Made by a program: the position numbers and the translations under genes. A stretch of DNA of 64,000 bases from UA16 sp002292325. Lineage in GTDB: Bacteria; Bacteroidota; Bacteroidia; Flavobacteriales_D; Sanyastnellaceae. The notes under the pieces are model-generated. The model made no database searches. It had not been told where the DNA came from and saw only the letters and a list, made by a program, of their open reading frames with translations. This document shows positions 16,788-26,366 of this stretch, piece by piece. The first letter of the stretch is position 1. The number at the start of each line of letters is the position of its first letter. Location of the stretch: the NCBI GenBank assembly GCA_943788645.1, contig CALSRC010000012.1, positions 124,001 to 188,000 on the forward strand. The letters are read 5' to 3'.

Positions 16788-18398
16788 ATGCAATCCGATA
16801 GCGAAACACAATACATCGACGTGAGATTTCCCGTGGAGTGGTCGGGGGATGAATCTAAAATTCGCAAGGTGGTTGCGGAGGGGATGAATTGTGCTGAAGA
16901 GCGCCTTGGAAAGTACCGGGTGGTGCGAAAAAACCTGGATGCGCGCAAACGTCAAGTGATGGCGGTGTGGCGCATAGAAGTGGCTGCTGAACACGGCGAT
17001 TTACCTCCAGATCAACCGCCACATGTTGTTTTTGAACCGGTCAAGGATGATGCTGAGTCCGTGTACATCATTGGCGCTGGGCCGGCCGGTTTGTTTGCAG
17101 CGCTCTCCCTGATTCAACAAGGTATTCGTCCGATCGTGTTGGAGCGGGGTCAACCTGTTCGCCAGCGGCGTCGTGATTTGGTGAGCATCACGCGCGAGCA
17201 CACCGTTGATCCCGATTCAAATTATTGCTTCGGTGAAGGGGGGGCAGGAACTTACAGCGACGGTAAATTATACACGCGGAGCCACAAGCGGGGGAACATT
17301 CAAGGGACACTTCATTGGCTGGTTCAGTTTGGCGCTGACCCCTCTATTTTGATTGATGCACATCCGCACATAGGAACCAATAAATTGCCTCAAATCATCG
17401 AGCGTATGCGCGGAGCAATTGAGCAGGCAGGAGGAAAAGTGCACTTTGGATGCCGGATGGTTGATATTGCCTCAGAGGCTGGGCACGTTGCCGGTATCCG
17501 GTGGTTAAATCTCAAGACGCAAGAGGTGCACTCGGAACGCACACGACAGGTCATTCTCGCAACCGGACATAGTGCACGGGACGTGTTCGAATTAATTGAA
17601 TCGAAGGGCTGGGCATTGGAGGCCAAGCCTTTTGCCATGGGAGTGAGGATTGAACATCCACAGGAGTTGGTGGATCGAATTCAATACAGCGGACAGCCTC
17701 GTGGTGATTGGCTTCCACCGGCTTCCTACAGGTTGGTTTGTCAAGCCAATGGAAGAGGTGTGCATTCATTCTGCATGTGCCCTGGTGGCATCATTGCACC
17801 ATGCGCAACGGATGCGGATTCTGTCGTTACGAACGGCTGGTCACCTTCGAAGCGCAACAATCCTTTTGCAAATGCTGGAATGGTGGTGCAAATAGGCCCA
17901 GAAGACTGGAAAGCCGAGGGCTTTTCAGGGGTGCTTGGAGCCTTGGCATTTCAACGCCATGTAGAGCGCAAGTGTTGGGAGGCTGGGGGGCAAACTCAGC
18001 GCGCACCAGCCCAGCGGCTCATCGATTTTTTGCATGGAACGCGGGGACGTGTCTCCCGTGATTTACCCCCGTGCTCCTATCTGCCAGGAGTCGTGTCGGT
18101 CAATCTGCGCGCGCTTTTACCTGCCGTAATATCGGATTCGTTGGCGGTTGGATTGCGGGAGTTTGGAAAAAGGATGCCAGCTTATTTGGACGGCAATGCC
18201 CTATTGGTCGCACCCGAGTCGCGCACATCGAGTCCTGTTCGAATTCCGCGCCATCGTGATTCGTTGGCTCACCCTGAAGTAGCGGGGCTCTATCCCTGCG
18301 GCGAAGGTGGGGGCTATGCCGGTGGTATACTCTCTGCTGCCTTGGATGGCATTCGCGTGGCGGAGGCAGCGGGACAGGTATTGAACTCACCCCGTTGA
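16788..18398 (+). CDS. FAD-dependent dehydrogenase, COG2509 type
   Basis: A 536-aa flavoprotein of the COG2509 (uncharacterised FAD-dependent dehydrogenase) family. An N-terminal ~85-residue domain (DVRFPVEWSGDESKIRK to RKNLDARKR) precedes a Rossmann FAD-binding motif YIIGAGPAGLFAALSLIQQG. Further family blocks are FGEGGAGTYSDGKLYTR, MGVRIEHPQELVDRIQY, FCMCPGGIIAPCATD, and the C-terminal LYPCGEGGGYAGGILSAALD, which closes the FAD site. No transmembrane segment is seen. The substrate is unknown; members are widespread and stand-alone. It diverges from the E1 gene, with the start codon directly behind a -7-like element. Confidence 0.9.
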   Translation: MQSDSETQYIDVRFPVEWSGDESKIRKVVAEGMNCAEERLGKYRVVRKNLDARKRQVMAVWRIEVAAEHGDLPPDQPPHVVFEPVKDDAESVYIIGAGPAGLFAALSLIQQGIRPIVLERGQPVRQRRRDLVSITREHTVDPDSNYCFGEGGAGTYSDGKLYTRSHKRGNIQGTLHWLVQFGADPSILIDAHPHIGTNKLPQIIERMRGAIEQAGGKVHFGCRMVDIASEAGHVAGIRWLNLKTQEVHSERTRQVILATGHSARDVFELIESKGWALEAKPFAMGVRIEHPQELVDRIQYSGQPRGDWLPPASYRLVCQANGRGVHSFCMCPGGIIAPCATDADSVVTNGWSPSKRNNPFANAGMVVQIGPEDWKAEGFSGVLGALAFQRHVERKCWEAGGQTQRAPAQRLIDFLHGTRGRVSRDLPPCSYLPGVVSVNLRALLPAVISDSLAVGLREFGKRMPAYLDGNALLVAPESRTSSPVRIPRHRDSLAHPEVAGLYPCGEGGGYAGGILSAALDGIRVAEAAGQVLNSPR

Positions 18399-18403
18399 TC
18401 AGG

Positions 18404-18442
18404 CAAAAAAAAAGACCGCCTATGGAGGGCAGCCTTCTTTTA
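18404..18442. terminator. Possible bidirectional terminator between convergent genes
   Basis: A run of A, then AAAAGA...GCC-TATGGAG-GGC...TCTTTT: the outer arms (AAAAGA/TCTTTT) and an inner GCC/GGC pair around internal mismatches. It sits between the FAD-protein stop (18398) and the end of the convergent outer-membrane gene (18457). The stem is imperfect. Confidence 0.4.
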
Positions 18443-18456
18443 GAAAACGGTAGAAT

Positions 18457-19986
18457 TTATTTGGAGGCTGCTCCCTTTTTATGCAATTCACGGTCCAGCT
18501 GTTCTGCTGTGGCCACATCAATGATGCGCCCATTGAATTCGCCCACAATGAATGCTTCCTCGAATCCCGCATTCCGCATTTTAGTCATATCGGCTTTGGC
18601 GACTTCGGCGTCGTAAACGGCCTGAGTCACGAAAGTCATTCTGCTAAATTGATCAAATTTTTGCGTGACTTCACCGCTCAAGATGAAGGGGGTAATCAGA
18701 TTGATGTCCAACTTACGAACGTCAGGTGTCAATTGAACGCGGTAAGCGGGCCGAATGACGGGCATGACAGCCCGGAAGGCATCCACCTCATTCGCAGACA
18801 AAAGGTTGAAGTTATTGGATGTTGCAGCCTTTGGTTCTTCCAAGGGCTGAGCTCTGTTGGCTTTCACTTGATTGGTCGACTTGGTCGTGCCGAATGTTTT
18901 CAATAGGCGCAATTCAGCAGGAGTGTGTCCCCGTGTATCGACAGGTGTTGCCTGGGGCGATTGAGTAGGTGTTTCGATGCGTTGGAATTCTTCCAGGCTC
19001 GGTGGCTGGAATGCCGCGGCTTCAGACTCCAGTGATTGCCATTGCGCATCACTCAAAGAAATGCCTTTTAAGTTGACGCGATTGTGCGGTGAAAAAGGCT
19101 CTTTGTCCTCGAAGTCCGCTACCCCGTCGTTGTCGCTGTCCACCGGACATCCGCGGCGATCCGTGGATATGCCCTCTGGCGTTCCGGGACAACGGTCACG
19201 GCTGTCCTTGATGCCATCTTGGTCAAAATCGTTGCCCAAAGCTGCCCATCCTTCGGGGTACGCAATGCGCGGTTCAGCGAAATCTTTTCCAATTCGAATG
19301 CCGATACCGGCTTGCGCAGTGGTCAAGTAATCCGTGTAGCCAGGTCGAGGGTCAAGGCTTGCCTCTGTGCCTGCGAGCATTGAAAAGGCTGCGCTCGCAT
19401 AGATTCGTGATGTTACATTCAAGTTCAATCCAAAACGAATGGGAACTGCGATGCTGTTTTGAGTCCGGGTTTCAGATTCGTACGTGTAGTCCGGGGTCAT
19501 TTCTTGAGCTAAAATCTCCGCATTGAGGTCACTCTCGGCCATGTTGTAAACGCGACCATCGTTCCAATGGTAATAGCTTTGTCCAGATGCATCAGCGAGG
19601 TCTGCAAAATTTGATTGTTGCATGAAGCTGATCCCAAGACCAATCCAAGGCTCAATGATGCGGCCTTCTTCATATGGCTGGTGTAAGCGCAATCCTGCAC
19701 CTACTCCGTACCATTCCGACATTTCATGCCGGCGGTTGGAAGCCGTTAATCCGAGGCTTCCCCAATTCATTTCCGCATCTGCAGAGCAGAACGGCATGAT
19801 GTCAGTGAACATCGCGAGTTGAGTTGAGTAGCTTCCCGTTGAGGAGATTTGAATGCCGTCCTCCAGATTGGATGCTCCAGTGAAGCTCGTGGGTCCAGTA
19901 ACGACGTGAAATCCCGTTTGGGCTTCGAGTGCATTGACACACAGAAGCAGGGTGGAGATTGATAAAAGTTGAATAGCAGTCCGCAT
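18457..19986 (-). CDS. Outer-membrane beta-barrel protein with thrombospondin type 3 repeats and SPOR-like end
   Basis: A 509-aa exported protein (signal peptide ending NALEAQ). Residues ~25-265 have alternating aromatic/polar strands typical of an eight-stranded OmpA-like barrel (WIGLGISFMQQSNF, IAVPIRFGLNLNV). Then follow acidic thrombospondin type 3 calcium-binding repeats (DFDQDGIKDSRDRCPGTPEG, DSDNDGVADFEDKEPF) at ~275-315, a linker, and a C-terminal ~85-residue segment (YRVQLTPDVRKLDINLITP, NAGFEEAFIVGEFNGRIID) that looks SPOR-like. An OmpA peptidoglycan-binding domain, normally found after TSP3 repeats, is absent; the SPOR-like end may replace it. This would be an envelope-anchoring protein; function not established. 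Confidence 0.75.
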   Translation of the reverse strand: MRTAIQLLSISTLLLCVNALEAQTGFHVVTGPTSFTGASNLEDGIQISSTGSYSTQLAMFTDIMPFCSADAEMNWGSLGLTASNRRHEMSEWYGVGAGLRLHQPYEEGRIIEPWIGLGISFMQQSNFADLADASGQSYYHWNDGRVYNMAESDLNAEILAQEMTPDYTYESETRTQNSIAVPIRFGLNLNVTSRIYASAAFSMLAGTEASLDPRPGYTDYLTTAQAGIGIRIGKDFAEPRIAYPEGWAALGNDFDQDGIKDSRDRCPGTPEGISTDRRGCPVDSDNDGVADFEDKEPFSPHNRVNLKGISLSDAQWQSLESEAAAFQPPSLEEFQRIETPTQSPQATPVDTRGHTPAELRLLKTFGTTKSTNQVKANRAQPLEEPKAATSNNFNLLSANEVDAFRAVMPVIRPAYRVQLTPDVRKLDINLITPFILSGEVTQKFDQFSRMTFVTQAVYDAEVAKADMTKMRNAGFEEAFIVGEFNGRIIDVATAEQLDRELHKKGAASK

Positions 19987-20050
19987 GGGGTTGAGGGTCT
20001 TAAAGTGATGTTTAATCCCCAGCCTTTACGAATTTGGTCGAAAAAAGGTT

Positions 20051-21169
20051 TCAATCTTCTTCCAGCAAATTTGCCGCCTGCTTTCCGATGCTCATTCCTA
20101 TCGCCACTCCCATGCCTCCTAAACGGACGGCAACAACACCGTGCATGCCTATTTTCCGTACGATGGGCGCACGTGTCCTGCCTATTCCGAGGGTGCCGGT
20201 CCAGCGATGTGATATGGCGACCCCCTCGGTGCGTGGCCACAAAGAATGAAGCCATTCAATGAGTCGTCTCTCGGTTTTTTCTTCGTCTAACTCCCAATGC
20301 CGACCTCCTCCAATGAGCATTCGATCTCCAATGTTGCGGGCATAAACATAACCGGCATCCACATGCACAGAATGCCGAAAATCCCAGCCTCGAATGGGCT
20401 GGGTCACGAGTACTTTGTTTTCGACAGGTTGGACGTCAACGTCCGGGAGCAATTGAGTCGCAAAAGCATTGGTGGCGATGATCAAGCGTGGTGCATCAAA
20501 GGAGGTGGTTTCTCTGCCACGCTCTACCGTCAGTGTCCAACTTGCGTTCAGCTGTTCCACGGCATGCACGTGAAGACCGCTGATGAGATCAATGCCTGCA
20601 TCGGATACTTTTTGGCGCAAAGAGCGGTTCATTTTTCCGGTATCAATCACGCCTTCTAATCGGGAGAAAATTGCACGCTCATGATCAGATGCATGACGTT
20701 CCGGGAAGTTAGAAGCCTGAATAACTTCGAAGGTCTCTTTCAAGTCTGTAACTTCTGATAACCAGTCATTCAAATCTTTAATCTCCGCGATAGAAGGAAA
20801 GCGTGTCATGCCATTTTGCATGAAAAACTCAACGCTACCTGAGCGCTCAAAACCAATTTGTACTTCACCAAGAGTTTCCCGGAGCAAGCGCAGGCCGTTC
20901 AATCGGCTCTGTACTAAATCCCTTGCTGATTGGTCTCCTAAAGCCATTCGGTCAGCCATTAATTCTGTCGCACTCCCAAAGCACGCAAATCCTGCATTTT
21001 TGGAAGTTCCGCCACCACCGAGGGGATCAGCATCCACTACGGCAATTCTCCAGTCCGGTTGTTTTTTCTTCGCGAACAATGCAGCGGATAGGCCAACAAT
21101 CCCACCGCCAACAACGCATAAATCCAATCCTTCGAGCCATTCTTTTGATTCCCAATAACTAAATGCCAT
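20051..21169 (-). CDS. DAO-family FAD-dependent oxidoreductase
   Basis: A 372-aa flavoenzyme of the D-amino-acid-oxidase (DAO) fold. The N-terminal FAD motif is CVVGGGIVGLSAALFAKKK (GxGxxG), followed by DADPLGGGGTSKNAGFACFG, the substrate-side loop of glycine/sarcosine-oxidase-like members, and the C-terminal RWTGTLGIGRTRAPIV and GGMGVAIGMSIGKQAANLL blocks. It probably oxidises an amino acid or N-methyl amino acid with FAD covalently or tightly bound; the substrate cannot be told. The ATG is only 35 bases from the start chosen for the divergent gene at 21205. Confidence 0.88.
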   Translation of the reverse strand: MAFSYWESKEWLEGLDLCVVGGGIVGLSAALFAKKKQPDWRIAVVDADPLGGGGTSKNAGFACFGSATELMADRMALGDQSARDLVQSRLNGLRLLRETLGEVQIGFERSGSVEFFMQNGMTRFPSIAEIKDLNDWLSEVTDLKETFEVIQASNFPERHASDHERAIFSRLEGVIDTGKMNRSLRQKVSDAGIDLISGLHVHAVEQLNASWTLTVERGRETTSFDAPRLIIATNAFATQLLPDVDVQPVENKVLVTQPIRGWDFRHSVHVDAGYVYARNIGDRMLIGGGRHWELDEEKTERRLIEWLHSLWPRTEGVAISHRWTGTLGIGRTRAPIVRKIGMHGVVAVRLGGMGVAIGMSIGKQAANLLEED

Positions 21170-21204
21170 ATTTTTACGTTTTAGGAAGAGGAAGCAAACC
21201 TGTC

Positions 21205-24200
21205 ATGACCTGCAATTCAAACAAGCCAAGCGAGTTTTCTTCGCAGCTGGAACTCCCGCGCAAATTACCCTATTTTATTAGGAAGTTTGCGGGAACCTTG
21301 TTTTTGATCATGCTCGCAGTTTTGACGGCGAGTGAGGGAAGAGCCCAGGAGGACCAAGAAGATAAGTTGTCCGTCTTTGGTACCGTGAAAATGGATGAGG
21401 GAAGCAAACGACTGGATGGCGTGCGTGTTGTGGTTTACCAGGACGGCGTCGAATTCGATGCCATTGTGACCGACCTGAAGGGAGGGTATGAATTTGATTT
21501 GCCTTTGCGTCACAACTATACATTCAGTTTTGAATTGGAAGGGCATGGCAACAAACGGATTGCAGTAGATGCTTCAGGGATTCCTTTGGATGTGAAGGGT
21601 GCGCGAAACATGGATTTGGACATGTCCATGATGCCATTGCCACCCGGTTTTGATTCTGCGATTTTCGAGGATTTGTACGGGAGGGGGGAATACGATGCCA
21701 ACCAAAACACGGTGATTTTTGACAGCAACTACACGGTTCGAATGCGCAATAAAGTCAACGCCGAATTAGCGCGACTCGAGCGTATGGCTGGTCAGGAAGA
21801 GGAGATGCGCGAGCAGTTTGAGGAGTTTGTCCAGAAAGGTGATCGATCTAAGTCGGCCAAGGAGTGGCAAAAAGCTGTGGACTTTTATGATTCGGCATTG
21901 GCCTTGTTTGCCGATGAAGATGAGGTGATATCAAAGCGACAAGAGGCGCAACGTGGATTGGACGCGGCAAATGCCTCAGCCGCAGATGAAGCCGCTTTTC
22001 AAGCCCTGCTCGATGATGCGGAAGCTTCTCTTGACCGCGATCGACTGGAAGAAGCTAGAAATGGTTTTGAAGCGGCATCAGAAATGCGGCCTGATGCACC
22101 TGAACCGCTGGATGGTTTGCAACGCGTTAGCGACCGTGCGTCCGAATTAGAGAACTCGTCAGAGGTAGATGAGGAATACGATGATTTGGTGAAGGATGGG
22201 GATATCTATTTTGATCGAGAACAGTGGGATAGAGCGATCGATAAGTTTGCGGAAGCGAGTTCGTTGAAGCCCAACGAGAGCTATCCCAAAAACCGGATGG
22301 AAGAAGCGGAAATCCGGCAAGCAGATCTTGCTTCTCAACAAGCGGACATCATCGCGCGAACAATCGAATATGAAGCCTTGGTCGACGAAGCCAATCTTTT
22401 ATTCAGGGCGGACGATTACGGTGCAGCCTTGGTGAAATATGAGGCAGCCGGAAGCGTGCTGCCTGCAGAACGATTTTGGCAGCAGCGAGCAGAAGCCTGC
22501 CGGGAACGCATGGCTGAAGCGGATGTCAAAGATTCAGGAAGGAAGGACCGGGAAAGTGAAGAAGCAGAGCGCGAGGCAGCGCTGGCTGAGGAGCGCGAGC
22601 GCCGGGAGCAGTACGATGCCCTAAATGATGCAGCAGATGAGTTGTTTCGGTCAAACGACTATGCCGCAGCTGTCGAAAAATATGGAAATGCATCTCGTTT
22701 ATTTCCAGACGAACGGTATCCAAAACAACGGATGAATGAGGCGGAAAAGAGAATGGCGCGCTCAGTGGATGCCGCCTCGACGAGCGCAGAAAGTGAACCG
22801 AGCCAAGGTGAACCTGAAGTGTCGGATCCTGATGCAGACCAATGGGCTCAAGCTGAGGCAGATGCACAGGAATCAGATGACGCTGCAGCAGCCCAACGCG
22901 AGGCACGTGAAGCAGCCGAATTAGCCGCGCGATCCGAAGCTGAACAAGTAGAGGCCGCATATGCTGTTGCGATCGCAGGCGCAGATGATGCATTTGATCG
23001 TGCTGATTGGGATGGAGCAAGAAGCCGTTATGAAAAAGCTTTATCCATTAAGCCCACAGATCGATATGCGAAATCTCGAATGGACCGGGTGGAACGCGAG
23101 GCTTCAAGATCTTCAGAGGAATTGACTGGGCAGCAAATGGGGGCCTCCCAAGCAGAATTGGATCTTGAACGGGAGGCGATGGAGCGTGAGAATGCTGACC
23201 AAGAGGAAGAATTCGCCCGGAAGGCTGCAGACTTTGCAGCGCAGAATCTGTCAGATGAAGCGGCTTTGAAAGCGCGAGAAAAAGCTGATCAAGAAGACCG
23301 TGCAAGGAAAGAGCGTCAGCGTGCTGAGCGATTAGCGGCTCAAATGAACGTAGCTGAAGATGATGAGGTGGAGACGTATTACAAGGAGGCATTGGAAAGC
23401 GAAGCGCTTGCACGTGCATTGGAGGTGGAAGACAAGAAAGCCGCCCAAAATCAGCTCATAAGCGATTCCGAGAAAAAGGCACAAGACCGAGTAAATCGGT
23501 CAATGATGAATCAAAAAGATGTACTCCGGCAAGATGCGGCCATGCAAGAAAAAGGGGTGAATCAACAAGAAATCAGAAGAGCGAATCAGGATAGTCAGGT
23601 GGCTAATTTTGAGTCAAGAGCGGCAGCTGCGAAAGCAGCAGGAAGGGATCAGATTCAACAAGGGGCCGAGCAAGCCCAGCGAAAAGAAAGCATTCGTTCG
23701 AGGATGCGGTCGAGGAGATCCCAAGATTATACGCTGAATATGCCGGAGGTTCAAGCGAAAAAGCGATCGCTTCGGAACCTGTTTCAAGGCTTGTCTAAAG
23801 CTTCCGAAGATCGACGATCCGAAGCAAGAGTTCAAGCAGAAAGTTCGGCACGGAAGTACCGAAGACTTGGAGATGGAGCCAATGCCCGTGCACAAGAAAG
23901 ATGGCTTGATTCGCGGAGAAAGGCCAAAAAAGTCAGCCAACAAATGAAAGCAAGGGAGCAAGAGGCTCGTCAACGTGCTTACAATGAAAGGAAGGCGGCT
24001 GAGGATATCCTGAAGGAAGTTGGGCCGCGAGAGCCGGAGGATTATAAATTGGCTGAGAGGGATGAGAATGTTGCGCAAGGGGTGAATGAAGAGTCGTATG
24101 ACATTCCAAATGGTCTCGTCATCCAGCGTACTGTTCGGAATGGGAATTTGGTCGTTCGCTATCGGAAAGTGGTCACCAAGACAGGTATTTATTATTTCAG

Positions 24201-24261
24201 AGGAGACCGCAGCATTACCGCGGATACGTGGCGCCGGGAAACAACGGTTGTTCTCGATTGA
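21205..24261 (+). CDS. Envelope protein with carboxypeptidase-like regulatory domain, TPR-like repeats and long coiled coil
   Basis: About 1018 aa. A signal peptide (FAGTLFLIMLAVLTASEGRA) is followed by a carboxypeptidase-regulatory-like beta domain (SVFGTVKMDEGSKRLDGVRV, then GGYEFDLPLRHNYTF). Next come six spaced repeats of ~45 residues resembling TPR pairs (FRADDYGAALVKYEAAGSVL, FRSNDYAAAVEKYGNASRLF, FDRADWDGARSRYEKALSIK). They are separated by Ala/Glu/Arg-rich coiled coils, and a ~330-residue charged coiled-coil block follows. The C-terminus is a short conserved beta unit (QRTVRNGNLVVRYRKVVTK, GIYYFRGDRSIT). The ATG at 21205 follows a GGAAGAGGAAG; the earlier start at 21163 would overlap the divergent gene. 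It overlaps the next gene by one base (TGATG). Likely a periplasmic scaffold; function unknown. Confidence 0.75.
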   Translation: MTCNSNKPSEFSSQLELPRKLPYFIRKFAGTLFLIMLAVLTASEGRAQEDQEDKLSVFGTVKMDEGSKRLDGVRVVVYQDGVEFDAIVTDLKGGYEFDLPLRHNYTFSFELEGHGNKRIAVDASGIPLDVKGARNMDLDMSMMPLPPGFDSAIFEDLYGRGEYDANQNTVIFDSNYTVRMRNKVNAELARLERMAGQEEEMREQFEEFVQKGDRSKSAKEWQKAVDFYDSALALFADEDEVISKRQEAQRGLDAANASAADEAAFQALLDDAEASLDRDRLEEARNGFEAASEMRPDAPEPLDGLQRVSDRASELENSSEVDEEYDDLVKDGDIYFDREQWDRAIDKFAEASSLKPNESYPKNRMEEAEIRQADLASQQADIIARTIEYEALVDEANLLFRADDYGAALVKYEAAGSVLPAERFWQQRAEACRERMAEADVKDSGRKDRESEEAEREAALAEERERREQYDALNDAADELFRSNDYAAAVEKYGNASRLFPDERYPKQRMNEAEKRMARSVDAASTSAESEPSQGEPEVSDPDADQWAQAEADAQESDDAAAAQREAREAAELAARSEAEQVEAAYAVAIAGADDAFDRADWDGARSRYEKALSIKPTDRYAKSRMDRVEREASRSSEELTGQQMGASQAELDLEREAMERENADQEEEFARKAADFAAQNLSDEAALKAREKADQEDRARKERQRAERLAAQMNVAEDDEVETYYKEALESEALARALEVEDKKAAQNQLISDSEKKAQDRVNRSMMNQKDVLRQDAAMQEKGVNQQEIRRANQDSQVANFESRAAAAKAAGRDQIQQGAEQAQRKESIRSRMRSRRSQDYTLNMPEVQAKKRSLRNLFQGLSKASEDRRSEARVQAESSARKYRRLGDGANARAQERWLDSRRKAKKVSQQMKAREQEARQRAYNERKAAEDILKEVGPREPEDYKLAERDENVAQGVNEESYDIPNGLVIQRTVRNGNLVVRYRKVVTKTGIYYFRGDRSITADTWRRETTVVLD

Positions 24262-24995
24262 TGCAAGCAGAATCGGATACGTCCAATCGCTTTTGGGTCT
24301 CTCTGAGTTTGACCTTGCTTGTTCATTTGATTGTACTTGTGATTTTGTGGGCGCAACCTGCGGGAATTACACGCGCTGAAACCGCTGATTTCGTCGATGT
24401 TGAATTTACAGAAATGAATTTCGCCTTAGCAGAGCTTCCTACTTTGGAGGAGCAGTTGCAAGGAAAATTAAATGAGCGTGTAGCCAATTTGGTTTCGGAT
24501 GTTAATGCGAGTGTGAGCAGTGATCGGAGATCAACCTTCGCTGATGAGACTGAACAGAGCATGGCCAAAGAAGTCGAAGCAGAACTGCGGGCAATGGAAC
24601 AAGCGGAATTTGCTCGGTTGTCGGCTCAAGAAAAAGAATTTGAATTGGAGGGTGTGCCAGATGATGGTCAGAACAATGACATCAACACCCTCTCCGAGTG
24701 GGACAAACGTTATGAGGGCGAAGTCGTTGTTTCCTATGACGTTCAGGGACGGAATCACCAATATCTGCCTGTGCCGGGTTATCTGTGCCTCACCGCTGGC
24801 AAGGTCGTGATTCAAGTCACGCTAAGCTCGGATGGAAGCGTGCAGAAAGCCATGGTGACGCAATCCATCGAAGGCGATGCAGCAGAGTGCATGGAAGGTG
24901 TGGCACTCAAGGCAGCACGACGATCGGTCTTCGACATGAAGAGCCAGGACGATCAGACGGGGACGATTACGTACCGTTTTGTTGCTCAACGCTAG
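24261..24995 (+). CDS. TonB-like protein
   Basis: A 244-aa protein with one N-terminal membrane anchor (FWVSLSLTLLVHLIVLVILW), an acidic, helical periplasmic linker and a C-terminal TonB-like domain (AGKVVIQVTLSSDGSVQKAM, then EGVALKAARRSVFDMKSQ, TGTITYRF). The linker is short and Glu-rich rather than the usual Pro/Lys-rich spanning segment, so it may not reach the outer membrane as classical TonB does. The ATG shares its A with the stop of the coiled-coil gene (TGATG). The coupling suggests that the two products act together, the TonB-like domain perhaps contacting the coiled-coil protein; inference only. Confidence 0.75.
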   Translation: MQAESDTSNRFWVSLSLTLLVHLIVLVILWAQPAGITRAETADFVDVEFTEMNFALAELPTLEEQLQGKLNERVANLVSDVNASVSSDRRSTFADETEQSMAKEVEAELRAMEQAEFARLSAQEKEFELEGVPDDGQNNDINTLSEWDKRYEGEVVVSYDVQGRNHQYLPVPGYLCLTAGKVVIQVTLSSDGSVQKAMVTQSIEGDAAECMEGVALKAARRSVFDMKSQDDQTGTITYRFVAQR

Positions 24996-25042
24996 CCGTT
25001 GAAAACTAACTCGGTCTGGCAAAGGCTTATTCTGGCATATCG

Positions 25043-25050
25043 TACCTTCG
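25043..25050 (+). promoter_or_regulatory. -7-like element of the saccharopine-dehydrogenase-like gene
   Basis: TACCTTCG (TAnnTTYG), 5 bases before the GTG at 25056 that is chosen as the start. Confidence 0.3.
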
Positions 25051-25055
25051 AGACC

Positions 25056-26294
25056 GTGCATTATACTCCAGAACATCCCTTGAAAATAGGTGTCATCCGA
25101 GAAGGAAAGACTCCGCCAGACCAGCGTGTTCCGCTAACTCCGGATCAATGTGTATTGCTCCAAGAGGGCTACCGTCAATTGAAAATCGTTATCCAAAGCA
25201 GTCATGTTCGGCGCATTCGTGATGCGGAATACAGCGCTGCCGGCCTAGAAGTTCGAGACGATGTGAGTGATTGCGAGGTACTCATAGGGGTGAAGGAGGT
25301 AAATATCGAGGATTTGATTCCCGATAAAACGTATTTATTCTTTAGTCATACCCACAAGTTGCAGCCATACAACGCGAAGTTATTGGCTGCAGTCTTGGAC
25401 AAGCGCATTCGTTTAATTGACTACGAATTATTGAAAAGGCCGAGCGGCCGGCGGATCATCGGTTTTGGCCGATGGGCTGGATTGGTAGGCGCATACAGTG
25501 GAATACGCGCTTGTGGAGTTCGGAGTGGCATGTTTGACCTGCCCAAGGCGATTGATTGCCGCGATTTAGAGGAGATGCTGTCCTACGCAAAAGGTGTCAA
25601 ACTCCCCCCAAATTTCAAAATCGTTTTGACAGGACATGGGCGGGTAGGAAAGGGCGCCCGTGAGGTGTTGGAGTACATGAAGGTGCGTTCTGTCCATTCG
25701 GATGATTTTCTGCGGATGGACTTTCCGGAACCGGTATTCACCCATTTGGATGTTGCAGACTACAACATGCGTGCTGATGGAGGTGAGTTTTCGATGCAAG
25801 ATTTTATCGACGACCCTTTGGAGTTTCGAAGCACCTTTGGTCGATTCACATCCGAAGCGGATTTATTGGTTGCGGGCCACTTTTGGGCAGAAGGCTCACC
25901 GTTTCTTTTTACCAGAGAAGATATGCGTTCGCCTGACTGGAAGGTGAAGGTAGTGGCGGATATTTCATGCGACATTGACGGGCCTGTTGCCTGCACCATA
26001 CGTCCTTCAACGATCGAAAGTCCTCTGTATGGTTATCATCCGGGCACAGAACAGGAATGCACATTTTCCCATCCCGAGGGAATTACGGTTATGGCAGTGG
26101 ATAATCTTCCCTGCGAATTGCCAAGAGATGCATCCGATGGGTTCGGAAGAGAGCTGATGGACCATGTCATTCCATTACTGGTAGAAGGTGATGCAGAGGG
26201 GATTTTGGATGCAGCGACGGAGACGACCCTGCAAGGTGAATTGAATGCGCCCTATGCGTACTTAGCGGATTATGCGGCTGCTGGAAAGGGTTGA
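25056..26294 (+). CDS. NAD(P)-dependent saccharopine-dehydrogenase (LYS1)-like oxidoreductase
   Basis: About 412 aa, in the alanine dehydrogenase/transhydrogenase fold and closest to LYS1-type saccharopine dehydrogenases. Seen: LKIGVIREGKTPPDQRVPLT at the N-terminus, FFSHTHKLQPYN (family 'fFsHt.K.q'), the Rossmann motif VLTGHGRVGKGAREVLEYM, and VVADISCDIDGPVACTIRPS near the end. The reaction would be reversible, NAD(P)-linked amine/keto chemistry; bacterial homologues of this kind often stand alone, so a lysine pathway role is not proven. Possible starts are TTG 24999, GTG 25056 and TTG 25080; 25056 lies just behind a -7-like element, while 25080 (encoding MKIGVIREGK) best matches the length of relatives. 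It lies 60 bases behind the TonB-like gene. Confidence 0.82.
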   Translation: MHYTPEHPLKIGVIREGKTPPDQRVPLTPDQCVLLQEGYRQLKIVIQSSHVRRIRDAEYSAAGLEVRDDVSDCEVLIGVKEVNIEDLIPDKTYLFFSHTHKLQPYNAKLLAAVLDKRIRLIDYELLKRPSGRRIIGFGRWAGLVGAYSGIRACGVRSGMFDLPKAIDCRDLEEMLSYAKGVKLPPNFKIVLTGHGRVGKGAREVLEYMKVRSVHSDDFLRMDFPEPVFTHLDVADYNMRADGGEFSMQDFIDDPLEFRSTFGRFTSEADLLVAGHFWAEGSPFLFTREDMRSPDWKVKVVADISCDIDGPVACTIRPSTIESPLYGYHPGTEQECTFSHPEGITVMAVDNLPCELPRDASDGFGRELMDHVIPLLVEGDAEGILDAATETTLQGELNAPYAYLADYAAAGKG

Positions 26295-26366
26295 CCTAAA
26301 GGAATTGATTGTGCCCTGAAAAGTACAGAGGTGGCAATAAAAGTGAGGGTTTTGAGTTCAATCAAC

